Assembly (NCBI RefSeq): GCF_022605165.1
Contig: NC_063068.1
Coordinates: 1,054,001 to 1,118,000, forward strand
From: Purpureocillium takamizusanense
Taxonomy: Eukaryota; Ascomycota; Sordariomycetes; Hypocreales; Ophiocordycipitaceae
Length of the DNA stretch: 64,000 bases
Reading direction: 5' to 3'
The position numbers and the translations under genes were made by a program. The notes under the pieces are model-generated. The model had not been told where the DNA came from and did no database searches. It saw nothing but the letters and a program-made list of their open reading frames with translations. Position 1 is the first letter of the stretch. Each line of letters starts with the position of its first letter. Shown piece after piece: positions 52,647-63,513 of the stretch.

Positions 52647-54242
52647 ATGTCTGGATACCCCGGCCAGGGCCAGTACGGCGCTGCCAATCACCGACCTGGC
52701 GGCGGCGGCTTCGCCAACGGCGGCCCCGGCTTCGGCTACGGCTACGGCAACTACGGCGCCGGTCCCAACGGCCCTCCCGGCCCTCCTCCTCCTCAGCAGT
52801 ACGGCGGCCCTGGCTACAACAACTACGGTCCTCCGCAGAACAACTACGGTCCCCCTCAAGGCGGCAACTACGGCCCTCCTCAGGGCCAGGGCCAGTACGG
52901 ACCTCCCCAGGGCGGCCCGCCGCCGCAGTACGGCAACCACGGCCCTCCTCCTCCCGGCCCGCGTCCCAGCTGGGGCCCCGGTGGCAGTCCCGGCGCGTAC
53001 AACCAGCACCCACCGCCGCCCCAGCCGCCGCCTCCGGGCCTCGACGCCTACGGCTACCCCATGCAGGGCGGCACCTACGGCTACCACGCCAGGGCCGGCC
53101 CGCCGCCCTCGACGGCGCCCCAGCAGTTCGGCCACGGCGCGCCCCAGGGCTACACGTTCCAGTACTCCAACTGCACCGGTAGGCGCAAGGCGCTACTCAT
53201 CGGCATCAACTACTTTGGCCAGAAGGGCCAGCTCCGCGGCTGCATCAACGACGTGCACAACGTGTCCAACTTTCTCTGCCAAAACTACAACTACAAGCGC
53301 GAGGACATGGTCATCCTGACCGACGACGCGCAGAACCCCGTCATGCAGCCCACCAAGGCCAACATCATCCGCGCCATGGAGTGGCTCGTCAAGGGCGCCC
53401 AGCCCAACGACGCCCTGTTCCTGCACTACTCTGGTGAGACGGAGGCCCCCCTCCCCAGACCCGCATGCCCTCCGATGCGCTAACACTTGACACCAGGCCA
53501 CGGCGGACAGACCGAGGACCTCGACGGCGACGAGGACGACGGCTACGACGAGGTCATCTACCCCGTCGACTTCCAGCAGGCCGGCCACATCGTCGATGAC
53601 GAGATCCACTTCCGCGTCGTCAAGCCTTTGCAGGCCGGTGTGCGGCTGACGGCCATTTTCGACTCTTGCCACTCGGCCACAGTCATGGACCTGCCGTACG
53701 TCTACTCCACCAAGGGTGTCCTCAAGGAGCCCAACCTGGCCAAGGAGGCCGGTCAAGGGCTGCTCGGCGCTCTGGGCTCCTACGCGCGCGGCGATCTCGG
53801 CGGCGTGGCGAGCTCCATCTTCAGCTTCGCCAAGACGGCCTACAAGGGCGACGACGCCTACAACAAGACCAAGGACACGCGGACGTCGCCCGCCGACGTT
53901 GTTATGTGGTCGGGCAGCAAGGACGACCAGACCTCGTGCGTATACCCTTCCCGTGAAGCGGCGGCGCCTGGCTTTGGTACTGACAGAACAGGGCCGACGC
54001 CACCATCGCCTCGCAGGCGACGGGCGCCATGTCCTGGGCTTTCATCACGGCGCTCAAGCAGAACCCCAAGCAAAGCTACGTGGAGCTCCTCAACAGCATC
54101 CGTGACGTGTTGTCGACAAAGTACACGCAGAAGCCGCAGCTGTCGTGCAGTCATCCCCTGGGTATGTCGCCTCTCTCCCTTCCGTTTCATGTGGATCCTG
54201 CGGCTGACTCGGACAGATACGAACCTGTTGTTTGTGATGTAG
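52647..54242 (+). CDS. Metacaspase (type I)
   Basis: Exons are 52647-53433, 53497-53935, 53992-54161 and 54217-54242, with introns of 63, 56 and 55 bp, giving 473 residues. The prodomain (about 1-175) is Gly/Pro/Tyr/Gln-rich with repeated YGPPQ. The caspase-like domain begins [20 protein letters not shown]. The catalytic His is H264 in [10 protein letters not shown] and the catalytic Cys is C320 in [13 protein letters not shown]. Type I metacaspases are calcium-activated arginine/lysine-specific proteases that act in proteostasis and cell death in fungi. The first intron falls inside the SGHGG motif. The last exon is only 26 nt and encodes DTNLLFVM with the stop. The ordinary family length is about 400-450, so the prodomain is long. 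Confidence 0.93.
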
Positions 54243-54560
54243 AGGAGCGTTTTGGGATGCGGGACGAGTGTTTTAGGGTCATGGTCATGAGTAATTATGC
54301 GTTACGTCTATGGGATAGGCTGGGAAAGGGAAATTGGAAGAAGTTGCATTTAATTACCCGGTGACGGTGTCTGGACAGACTGTCGCGGCAGCTGCAGCTT
54401 CGTGTCTACAACAACCCTGGGCCAGTGAGTGATGTGGTTCCTCGACCCCTCGGTGTTCGGCGACGTTCAAGTTTCTTCTCATTGTCTGGTCCGACTCAAC
54501 CCCGCAACCGTCTAGCACCGCACGATGCAACGCTCACCTCATCGCTGGGGGCCTAATGAA
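54243..54560. other. Intergenic between convergent genes
   Basis: 318 bp with the 3' ends of the metacaspase (+) and asparaginase-type (-) genes. Nothing else was seen. Confidence 0.4.
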
Positions 54561-55871
54561 TCAGTTTGCCTGCATCTCAAACGGAAACTCGTAGCCGCCC
54601 GTCACCAGGCCCGCCGTGTTGACGAGCTGCTTCTGCCGAAACGGCTCGAGGGCCCGCCTCTCCTCGTCGGAGCCGACGCCGAGCTGGCGCAGGATCTCGG
54701 CGGCGGCGGCGTACACGACGTCCATGTTCCCGTCCTCGACCTTGACGGCGATGCCCAGCGCGCCGCGGGCGCCCAGCCGCCGCGTCTCCTCGCCCTCGCG
54801 CAGGCCGATGGCGTAGCAGCCGTCGGCGCCGACCTTGCCGAAGAGCCGCCCGCCGAAGGCGCGCATGAGCGCCGTGCAGAAGCGGTCCTCGCCGGCCACC
54901 ATGTCCGGGTGCGTGGTCATGGCGTTGAAGATGCGCGCCATGTGGCGCTCCCGCGGGGAGGGGAGGGCCGTCGCCGCCGCCGCCGCCGCTGCAGCTGGTC
55001 TTTTCGTTTCTGACGGCGGTGGTGATGATGATGAGGTAGAGGTGAAGGCAGAGGAAGAGGAAGCGGAAGAGGTAGAGGAAGAGGAAGAGGCAACGTCGTC
55101 GGCGGCCTGGGCAAAGCGCGCGTAGATGTGCGCCAGGTTGGTCAGGGGCATCGCCGGCGAGGCCATGTTGCACCCGTCCACGGCCCAGCCGACCTCGTCG
55201 GGCCGCAAGCCGGACAGCTCCTCGGTGACGGCCCTGACGCGCTGCTGCACGGGGTGCGCCAGCTCGTGGTAGCCCTCGGCGCCGGCGCCCAGGACCTCGG
55301 CGGCGGCGAGCACCCCGGCGTGCTTGCCGGAGCAGTTGCTCCAGACGGGCGTGGGGACGTGGCCGCTGCGCATCCAGAGCTCGTCGCGCGGCCTGAGGAG
55401 GGCGGGGTGCGGGCCGCATCGTAGGTCCGCCTCGCCGTCGTTACCGTTGCCGTTGTCACCATTGCCGTTGTCGCCGTTGCCGTTCCCGTTGCCGCGACGA
55501 GCGAGCAGCATGGCCCGCGCGCGCGCCACGTGCCTCTCCTCGCTGCTGTGCGACGCGCACATGAGCGCCAGGTCGGCGTCGTCGAAGCCGAAGCGCTCCA
55601 GGGCGCCCGTCTCGACGATGACGAGGGCCTGCCAGGGCTTGGCGGCGGAGCGGACGAGGGTGAAGCGCGAGGGGGAGGAGCCTAGCTGCAGGAGGAGCCG
55701 CGGCCGGGGGTTGTTGCCCTGAACGGCGGGGGAGGCGTCGACGACGCAGGCGTGGATCTCGTGCCGGTTCTCGACGATGCCGTTGCGCGTGGTGACGACG
55801 TGGGCGGCGGTGGTGGGGGAGGCGCTGGGCCGCGTGGTGGGCTTGGCCATGGAGGACGTGAGGACGGCCAT
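54561..55871 (-). CDS. Asparaginase-II-type (bacterial-like) enzyme
   Basis: A single exon of 436 residues starting at ATG 55871; a second Met (residue 8, MAKPTTRP) could be the true start. It matches the PF06089 asparaginase II family: ENRHEIHACVVD near the start, RSAAKPWQALVIVETGALERF, LALMCASHSSEERHVARA and PVWSNCSGKHAGVLAA. Further motifs are GWAVDGCNMASPAMPL and HPDMVAGEDRFCTALM. The SGKH and GEDRF stretches form the active-site signature. Such enzymes hydrolyse L-asparagine to aspartate and ammonia. Two insertions are unusual: a Gly/Asn/Asp run (about 126-147, coding repeat) and a Ser/Thr/Ala tract (about 262-308) in the middle of the catalytic region. They are not part of the family core. 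Confidence 0.88.
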   Translation of the reverse strand: MAVLTSSMAKPTTRPSASPTTAAHVVTTRNGIVENRHEIHACVVDASPAVQGNNPRPRLLLQLGSSPSRFTLVRSAAKPWQALVIVETGALERFGFDDADLALMCASHSSEERHVARARAMLLARRGNGNGNGDNGNGDNGNGNDGEADLRCGPHPALLRPRDELWMRSGHVPTPVWSNCSGKHAGVLAAAEVLGAGAEGYHELAHPVQQRVRAVTEELSGLRPDEVGWAVDGCNMASPAMPLTNLAHIYARFAQAADDVASSSSSTSSASSSSAFTSTSSSSPPPSETKRPAAAAAAAATALPSPRERHMARIFNAMTTHPDMVAGEDRFCTALMRAFGGRLFGKVGADGCYAIGLREGEETRRLGARGALGIAVKVEDGNMDVVYAAAAEILRQLGVGSDEERRALEPFRQKQLVNTAGLVTGGYEFPFEMQAN

Positions 55872-56442
55872 CCGACGGTTTAACGGCGAACAGTGAGCGT
55901 CGTGTGTGCGTGCGTGTGTGTGTGTTTGCGTGTGTGTGCGTGTGTATGCTGCCTATTAGTCTCCGGGCTGGATGTTGACGGCAACGACCATGTGTGTCTG
56001 CCTGGCAACAAGTGAAGTCTTTCGGGATTGATTCCCACTTATAACATGGCCGGGCGGCGGGGGAGCGGCTCAACTCCGACAACGGCGGCCGCCGCGCTTA
56101 GTCGCGGTGTAGACACCAACGAGTTAAGCCCCTTGGGTCCATCGCCGAGTGGTATATGTCGGGACGTCCCTATTTGGGTCTCTGGGGGTTGGAGGGCAGT
56201 CTAGAGATGCGCGTGATATATGAAAAGCGTGGAGTGTTTTTCAACACCATGGTTCGTGTTGCGTCGTGTTGTCTGTCTCTGTGGACAACGAGCACTGCCC
56301 AGCTGAGCCAAGCACCAGGTGTATGTAAGCCACTAATACCTCTCAGCCCAGGCTCATACCTATCTAGTTACTATGTAGATGAGATCTAGACGCATATATA
56401 TGAGAGTCCTCCACCAAAAGACTTGTATTCAAACAGCATCGC
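55872..56442. other. Intergenic with TG/CG repeat
   Basis: 571 bp between two minus-strand genes. Bases 55901-55948 are an alternating TG/CG dinucleotide run, which could form left-handed DNA. It lies about 30 bp upstream of the asparaginase start, inside its probable promoter or leader. Confidence 0.6.
55901..55948. repeat. Alternating TG/CG dinucleotide run
   Basis: GTGTGCGTGCGTGTGTG-type alternation over 48 bp with few interruptions, next to the 5' end of the asparaginase-type gene. Confidence 0.85.
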
Positions 56443-59400
56443 TCACGGCCGTGTCCAGTCGTCTCCCGAATCATCATCATACATCATCGTCTCCCGGTCG
56501 TCGCTCACGACTCGGCCCCATTCGAGCAGCAGCCGGAACAAATACACCTGCATGTCCTCCTTGCGGAGGGCCTTGGCCGCCCACTCCCGCCCCTGGAGGG
56601 CGATCTTCTGCGCCGTCTGCGGTCCCTGTCGTCTGGCCACCACGATGTCGTCGTCGTCGTCGTCCCCCTCCACCTCCTCCTCCTCCTTGTTATCCTCGCC
56701 GCCCCCGACGCCGGCCAGGTACCGGACCACGCCCCAGAACCCGTCGCCCAGGCGCACGTCCGCCGGGACGTAGTCGTGCCACGAAAAGACGCGCTCGTCA
56801 TACCACGCCTGGAACAGGGCCGCCCGGTACGGCAGGCTGCGGCTCTGCAGGAACGACCGGAAGCGCCCGCTGAAGCCCGCGCCGTCCATGTCCATGAGGT
56901 GGCGGAAGCGCCAGTTTTCCTCGAACGGCAAGGGCGGCGGCAGCTTCTTCTCCTTCTTCTTCTTCTCTTTGAGGGACGACGACGACGACGACGAGTGGTT
57001 GGATGGGACGACGGTCGTGCCCCAGAGTGAAAAGGCATCGAGTTCCGCCGCGCAGTCGCCCGCGTCGCACTTGGAGACGTCCCCCACAAAGGAGACGTTG
57101 ATACGCAAGTCGGTTGACGGCACATGTCGCTGCTGCTGCTCATATGCCTCGTGCGCGAATCGAGCGCGCAGGAAGCCAGCCCAGGCCCCGTGCGCGGCGA
57201 ACCCATCACTCCCCGTCCCGCGCCAGTACAGTCCATTCTCTTTCTCCTCCCACGGGCGATCCGCGTCGGCGTCGTAGGCGCTCTTGTCGGCAAAGTCCCA
57301 CGGCGAGGGGATGAGCAGGTCCGCGAAGCCGCCCACGCGCGCCTGGCTGAAGACGGGGAAGAGCGTGCGCGTGCCGATCATGGCGGCGGGCGAGAGCGTG
57401 AAGCCGTCGAGGTACGCCAGGTCGGGCTGGTGGCAGGGGTCGCGCGCGAGCGTTGCGTTGGACAGTATGAAGCCGGATAAGGGGGTGGCGGCGGCGGCGG
57501 CGTTGTCGTTGTTGTTGTTGGTGGCGCTGCTGCTGGTGCTGCTGCTGGTGCCAGGGGGAGGAGATGATGCGGCGACGATGGTGACGGGGAGGGAGTGCGG
57601 CGAGAGGCAGCCCGTGCAGAGCGTGCTCCAGTCCCACCAGTGCGTGGTGCGAGCCGGCGAGCGAGGGGGACAGGTCGCGGCGAGCCAGTCATAGAAGATT
57701 TGCTTGCGGATGTTGTTGGTAAAGTAGGGAGAGGTCAAGGAGCCGGGACGGGTGTGGCGCGTCGTCGGCAGGGGAAAGTCGGAGGCCCATTCTCTCACGG
57801 GCGACTTGTCTGGTGTCGTATCATCATAACTCTGCTGCTGGAGCCTCTCCGTGTACTTGCCTGCTGTCAGACGAGACGTTGTGGCCCTGGCCCGATGCTT
57901 GAGGAGCTGCATTTCCTCAAAGGGGACCGCAACGCGACACTCGTCAGCCAGGTTCACAGCCAGCACCATGTCCGGCAGCCACGTCGCAAACGGCTCAATC
58001 ATCCTCTCCAGGGCCTCGGCCATCCATCGATGCGTCCCTGGGATGTGCGGCGACTGATACACCCTGCCGCCCTGGATGCGCATGCCCCCCATCTCCAGCG
58101 TCGGGTGCTCGAGCAGGTGCGCCGTCCTCTCCCGCAGCACGGCCGGCTCGACGCCCCAGAACGGCAGCACGTCGCGGTATATCTGGTCAAAGTCGTCGAT
58201 GACGGGCGACTCAGCCCGCATAGCGAACTCGTACCACTTGTCAAAGTTGGGCGGCGGCGCCATGCCATATCGGCGTCTGTACTCTGCCGCCGCGGAGGAG
58301 AGCGACTTGCTCGCCGCGGCCTGCCGTTGCCACGCCTCCTTGGCCGTCGTCGCGGAGGCGGCGAGCTGCTCGACGGCTTCGAACAACAACAGCGGCTGGT
58401 CGGTCGTCGATGGTCTGGCCGGCGCTAGAGTCGCGCATAGGACCGTCAAGACGACCGCCCCGACATGGCAGGCCAAGAGCCATCTGAGCCCCGTGGCGGC
58501 CGCCGCATACTGCTGCGGAGAATGAGACGTCGGGACGGCGAGGACACGCCACAGCAGGGCGGCGGAGACGGCGGCCAGCAGGGCGCTCTGGCCGACCTGG
58601 GTTTCGGCATCGGGCGACAGCGGCGTGGCGAAGCGGAAGCGCGGTACGAGGAAGCCAAACAAACCCACCTCGGAGACCAACAGCGCTACCGCCGTGGGAC
58701 TGAAGTCTCGCAGCATCGCCACGCCGCACAGGACGCCAAGGGCGGCGACCGTCGAGTCGAGCACCAGGCGGCCGAGATCCCCGGGCCCAATCTTGAACGC
58801 CAACAGGAAGCCCGCGTCGGTGAGCCACGACGGCACGGCCAAGGCTATCCCGCAGAGTCCCGCGAACAGAAACACCGTGGCCAGGTGGTTGGCGACATGG
58901 CCGTCGTCAGCTTCGGCCTCGTCGTCGTGACTGCGGCGTCCATGCAGGCGGGCGACGAGCGTGAGGATGACCGCGTCGAGGGCGCACATGCCGAGCTGGG
59001 CGTAAAAGGTCGCCAGCTCGCTCGAGCAGACGGTGCCCGTCAAGACGCGCGCCTTGGACAGCGCGACGACGGAGCCGAGGGCCCACACGAGCGAGCTGAA
59101 AGACGACAAGACGTAGGACAAGATGGGCGATAGAGGTCGACTCCTCCCCGGCGTCGTGGCTTGTTGTCTCGCCTCGGCAGCCTCCGCGGACGTGCTGCTG
59201 TCATCGTACTGTAACACGGTCACGCACATGTGTGCGAATATCGGCAAAAAGGCCTGTGGCAATATTAGCAACAAGGTCCCGTTCCAACGACCGTTACCAT
59301 ATGGTTGCTGTATTGGCTGAAAAGAGAGCGTGTGGTTTGCTGTCTGACGCACCTCGATGCCAGGACACGAACATTGCGTCGTGCGGATCGTATACCAAAA

Positions 59401-59944
59401 GAGCGCCGTGCGCGAGACTATGCATCCCAGGAGCAGCTGTAATGATGTCGGCAGGACCCTAATATCTTGTATGCGACTCCGAAGAAAGGATAATGCCCGC
59501 CTGCGAGGTGAGCGCCGCTGGTACTGGCGGTGGATGATGGTTGGTACAAGGGGCTTGTCGAGTTGTCTCCGTCCCGCTGCGTGTCGTTTGACAACGAACC
59601 CGACGATGAGAAAGGTAAGGACGCTGAAATGCAACGGCCGTTCTAAGAAAAAGTAAATAGTTTGTTCGGTTAGCGAGTCTGTCAATGAGGCAGCCTGCCT
59701 GTGTCGGGGAGACGAGGGCGTACCAAGCGCTATGCTGGTGTAGTATTTATTAGAGAGTATGTAACAAGACAGCACGGCCCCGCTACGTATAGATCGGGTC
59801 AGCAAGACAGCTTCGTCGTCGGTCACCGTCAAGGTCAAAGTGCCCGGCTCGTCAGACACAGAAAAGCCCGTTGGGGGAGGGAAGAATGGAATCTCACCAC
59901 AGCGTCCAGGCCACGCTGACGGGTCGCTGCCCGATTGCGATCAT
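56443..59944 (-). CDS. Multi-span CAP10 (GT90) glycosyltransferase
   Basis: Proposed exons are 59944-59898, 59623-59353 and 59253-56443, with introns of 274 and 99 bp, giving 1042 residues. The long frame has no ATG until past 59253, so upstream exons are needed. MIAIGQRPVSVAWTLC joined to VLTFLIVGFVVKR gives a good first membrane helix. The 99-bp intron (GTGCGT..GCTAAT..ACAG) is in frame without a stop. About 8-9 helices precede a C-terminal GT90 domain (about 460-1042) with PHIPGTHRWMAEALERM, a WSTLCTGCLSP segment, NGLYWRGTGSDGF, FRHLMDMDGAGFSGRFRSFL and WHDYVPADVRLGD. CAP10-type enzymes transfer xylose or similar sugars in the secretory pathway, for example in Cryptococcus capsule synthesis. 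Lys/Glu and Ser runs interrupt the catalytic region. A further GC-AG intron (about 57807-57857) is possible but unproven. Confidence 0.8.
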
Positions 59945-61381
59945 CTTGAGGCCACGACCGGCGACATGGAGAGTTGGAGACTGCGGTCGGAGCAGTGGAT
60001 CCCCATGCCCATGGCTCAGCTCAAGAGGCTCTGCCGCGCGCGTGTCTTGCTCTGTCTGCAACGACGACCGACACTTGAGACACAACCCGCAAGCTATGTG
60101 GCTGAGACGGGCTGGCTTCGTCAACTGTGCTGACAACGGATGATGAAAGGGAAACAAAGAAACAAAAAGGCCGCCACCTCGGCCGAGGCACACTGGAAAC
60201 ACGCAGATTATGCATGACCCCAAGGTTCGTGTCTCTCCATTATTAGCTAATTCGGCCCCATCCCACTCCCTCTCCGCCCCCCTCCCCTGCGACCAGACCC
60301 GTCAGCACGGGCAGTCTCTGAGGAATCCAGTCTTGCTGTCGTGTGCCGCTGTTGCTAGCGAGTAAGGCAATAATAATACGACTCCCAACGTGGCACAAAG
60401 AACGCCTTGTGGGGGGGCGGCGTTCCCATCGGCAGGCCAGCCCGTGCTCCATTGACCGTCCAGTCTGGGGGCGCGACATGGCTAGCTCTCACCAAGTGCA
60501 CAGTAGCGCCACATCACGCGGGGCGCCCCCCCAGGCTCCATGGCGCGCGGCGCATGGGTTCAGCTCGGCTCCGGGGGCTGGCGTCTCCTCAGGGTTCATT
60601 ATTGGTGCCTCGTGGTCAGCCCTGCCCTTTGTGGGGGGTGAAAGGATGCGGGCGAGGCTGGATGTGGCCCAACTCGCGTCTGGTCTGGCAAAGGATGGCA
60701 GTGTTGTTGTTGTGTGTCCATGGTAATAAGGGGCATGTCTGGTCACGGAGAGTTGGGAGATGAAACGAGGTGGCGGATTCATGTTTGTTCTCGCATACTG
60801 TACACGGGCAGCCAGCCGTGGGCGCATTGTAAGTGAAGTAAGTCGAGTTTACCGTTGACTGGAGTCACTGGACACTGGACCATACAAAATCGCAGACGCG
60901 CAGGGTTAGGGTTAAGCGGGCAGTGAAACATGCATCGGGCAGCGACTTGACTCGGAAATGCAGGGATCTGAATCTGATCATCTCTCCACGTGCAGGCACC
61001 ACCGCTGCAAACTAAGTTACCTCGACGCAACTTATTGACAACTGCCGTGTGATGCCATTGTAGTATACAGCACAACCTCCGCATCGTGACTCTTAAATAT
61101 TACCCGGGCCGGCTGTGACGCTTGCTTCCCCGCGACCTCGCTCGTTCTTCCCCAACCCTCCAGCCTCGTCTTGGCCATGGCGACGACCCCCGCATTGCCA
61201 TCCCCGAGCTACATCCGATCGCCCACCAGACACCCGCCAGGCGACTGGAGGTAGTCACTAGGTATAAGTCGCCTTCGATGCCGCAGTTGAGAGCAGCCCG
61301 CGCCTACTCCGCACTTGCACGCTGCAACACATCACGCACTCTCGCATCACATATCGAAGCGCTACATGTACTCACATCATC
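59945..61381. other. Intergenic between divergent genes
   Basis: 1.4 kb between the CAP10 gene (-) and the dehydrogenase gene (+). No gene was recognised. A short telomere-like GGGTTAGGGTT (60901-60916) occurs, as can be found by chance or as a transcription-factor site. The final 200 bp are the dehydrogenase promoter. Confidence 0.45.
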
Positions 61382-63146
61382 ATGGCAAATTCAACGATGA
61401 AGGCATTAAACTACAAGGGGCCCTTCCAGGTCAAGGTCGAGGACGTAGACAAGCCGCAGCTCGAGCATCCGGATGACATCATCGTCAGGGTCACCACCGT
61501 ATGTCTCCCATCCCCTCACACCAGACGCCCACGTACTTTCTGTAACCTTTTAACACTCAACTTTATGTCGTGTAGGCAGCGATTTGCGGCTCGGACCTGC
61601 AGTGAGTGCAGAGCAGGGGGAGGGGGGGCCCGTTGTGCTGCACGTGCTGTTCCCGCTGCGCCGTCGCTCACCATGACACAGCATGTACGAGGGCAGGACG
61701 GCCGCCGAACCGGGCATCACCTTTGGTACGCTATCTGTTCCTCACCGGCACACACCCCTCGGGGCCAAGGTCTGTCTGTTGGACGGACGCTGACGGGGTC
61801 GAGTCGTAAGGTCATGAGAACATGGGCATCGTCGAAGAGCTCGGCGCGGGCGTCACCCTCCTCCAGAAGGGAGACCGCGTCGTCATGCCTTTCAACGTCG
61901 CCGACGGGCGCTGCCGCAACTGCGAGGAGGGCAGGACTGCTTTCTGCACGGGCGTGAATCCCGGCTTTGCGGGCGGTGCCTACGGTTACGTCGCGATGGG
62001 GCCCTACCGCGGAGGTAAGGCTCGTCTGATTCCAACGGTCAAGTACTCGACTTGTAGGGGGGGATTTGCTGCTAAAGGACGACGATGCAGGTCAGGCACA
62101 GTATATCCGCGTGCCGTATGCCGACTTTAATGCTCTGAAGCTGCCCGCTGGGAAGGAACACGAAGCCGATTTCATTCTTCTCGCCGGTGAGTGTGCTGTT
62201 TTCCATTGATATCCATGTCCCTCTATAGGTATTTGATCCAAAACGATACTAACAACATCGCAGACATCTTCCCAACCGGTAAAACCGCCCGGCTGCCTGT
62301 TTCTTGACTTACGCTTACCCACTACCATCTCCAAGGCTGGCACGGCGTCGAGCGCTCTGGTTTCCAGCCCGGCGAGACTATCGCAGTCTTTGGCGCCGGC
62401 CCCGTGGGCCTCATGGCCGCCTACTCGGCCGTGCTGCGCGGCGCCTCCCGCGTCTTCGTCGTCGATCGCGTCCCCGAGCGCCTCCAGGCCGCGGAGAAGA
62501 TCGGATGCATCCCCGTCGATTTCACCAAAGGCGACGCCGTCGACCAAATTGTCGAAAAAAACGGCGGCGACATGGTGGACCGCTCTGTCGACGCCGTCGG
62601 GTACCAGGCCGTCGACAAGGGGGGCTCCTCGGAGCAGCCCAACGTGGTGCTCGAGAACATGATTCGCGTGACTAGAGCGTGCGGAGGACTTGGGATCCCC
62701 GGACTCTATGTGCCTAGGTTTGACGCCTGCAAAATCTGTTTTTTTTTTTTTTTTACAATGTTCTGTATCTGGTGGGCGTTGATGCTGACAGCACATCTGG
62801 TGTATAGCGACCCCGGCGCACCGGACGACGCTTCTGCCAAGGGCATGATAAGCCTTAGCTTCGGAAAGCTCTTTGAAAAGGTAGCTCGCCCCCGTCTCAT
62901 ATGTCAGAAAGGATGGCATGCCCAACTAACGCCTCGTTACAGGGCCTCTCTCTCGCCACCGGCCAGTGCAATGTCAAAAAGTACAACCGTTACTTGCGCG
63001 ACCTCATCGTCTCTGGCAAGGCCAAGCCCAGCTTTGTCGTCTCGCATGAGATTGGCCTCGACGACGCCGAGGCGGCGTACGACAAGTTTGATAGGCGTGT
63101 GGATGGCTACACCAAGGTCATTATCCACCCTAATGGAGGATTCTAA
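61382..63146 (+). CDS. Zinc-dependent alcohol/formaldehyde dehydrogenase-like protein
   Basis: Nine exons: 61382-61498, 61576-61601, 61682-61725, 61811-62014, 62091-62186, 62264-62278, 62336-62717, 62808-62880 and 62943-63146. They total 1161 nt, or 386 residues. The sixth exon is a 15-nt micro-exon; including it gives ADIFPTGWHGVERSG. The catalytic zinc ligands are C43 (AAICGSDLH), H64-E65 (GHENMG) and D163. The NAD-binding motif is VFGAGPVGLMAA. The domain order and length match the glutathione-independent formaldehyde dehydrogenase branch of medium-chain dehydrogenases. The four-Cys structural zinc site has Asp at the first position (D94) with C97, C100 and C108 kept. The 62718-62807 intron contains a 16-base T run. 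The physiological substrate is unknown. Confidence 0.9.
62739..62754 (+). repeat. Poly-T run inside an intron
   Basis: Sixteen consecutive T in the seventh intron of the dehydrogenase gene, well upstream of the acceptor at 62807. It could serve as a polypyrimidine tract or be a slippage-prone site. Confidence 0.85.
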
Positions 63147-63513
63147 CACCTAACACGAACAGCCTGGTCTCAGATGGGCTTCAATAGCCGGAATATGTGA
63201 AGTGACTGTATTGAAGACTTGTTCGTACGTAGTAGCACGTAACTTTGGACAAGTTAATACTTGAACATTCATGTTGTGGGATATCTTTGATGCGGCTGCA
63301 TCCAGTCATGCAAGTACTCCATATGTCTCGTGCTCAAAGCTTTTAAATCGACAGAATCTCCACGGGCCTGGTATCGGACTTTACGGTGTCTATGGGTGAG
63401 TTGAATCAAAACAATCCAGCTCAAAATAATGACCATTGTCTATATCTACAACGAGAACGCAAAGTCTATGTGCTCCCAATCATATTGACATCAACTTCTA
63501 CAGGCTTCCTTCT
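63147..63513. other. Intergenic between convergent genes
   Basis: 367 bp, AT-richer, with the 3' ends of the dehydrogenase (+) and the solute-binding gene (-). No feature was recognised. Confidence 0.4.

Noticed and set aside
60901..60916. Telomere-like GGGTTAGGGTT
   Set aside because: Only about two units inside ordinary intergenic DNA; not a chromosome end or convincing interstitial telomere.
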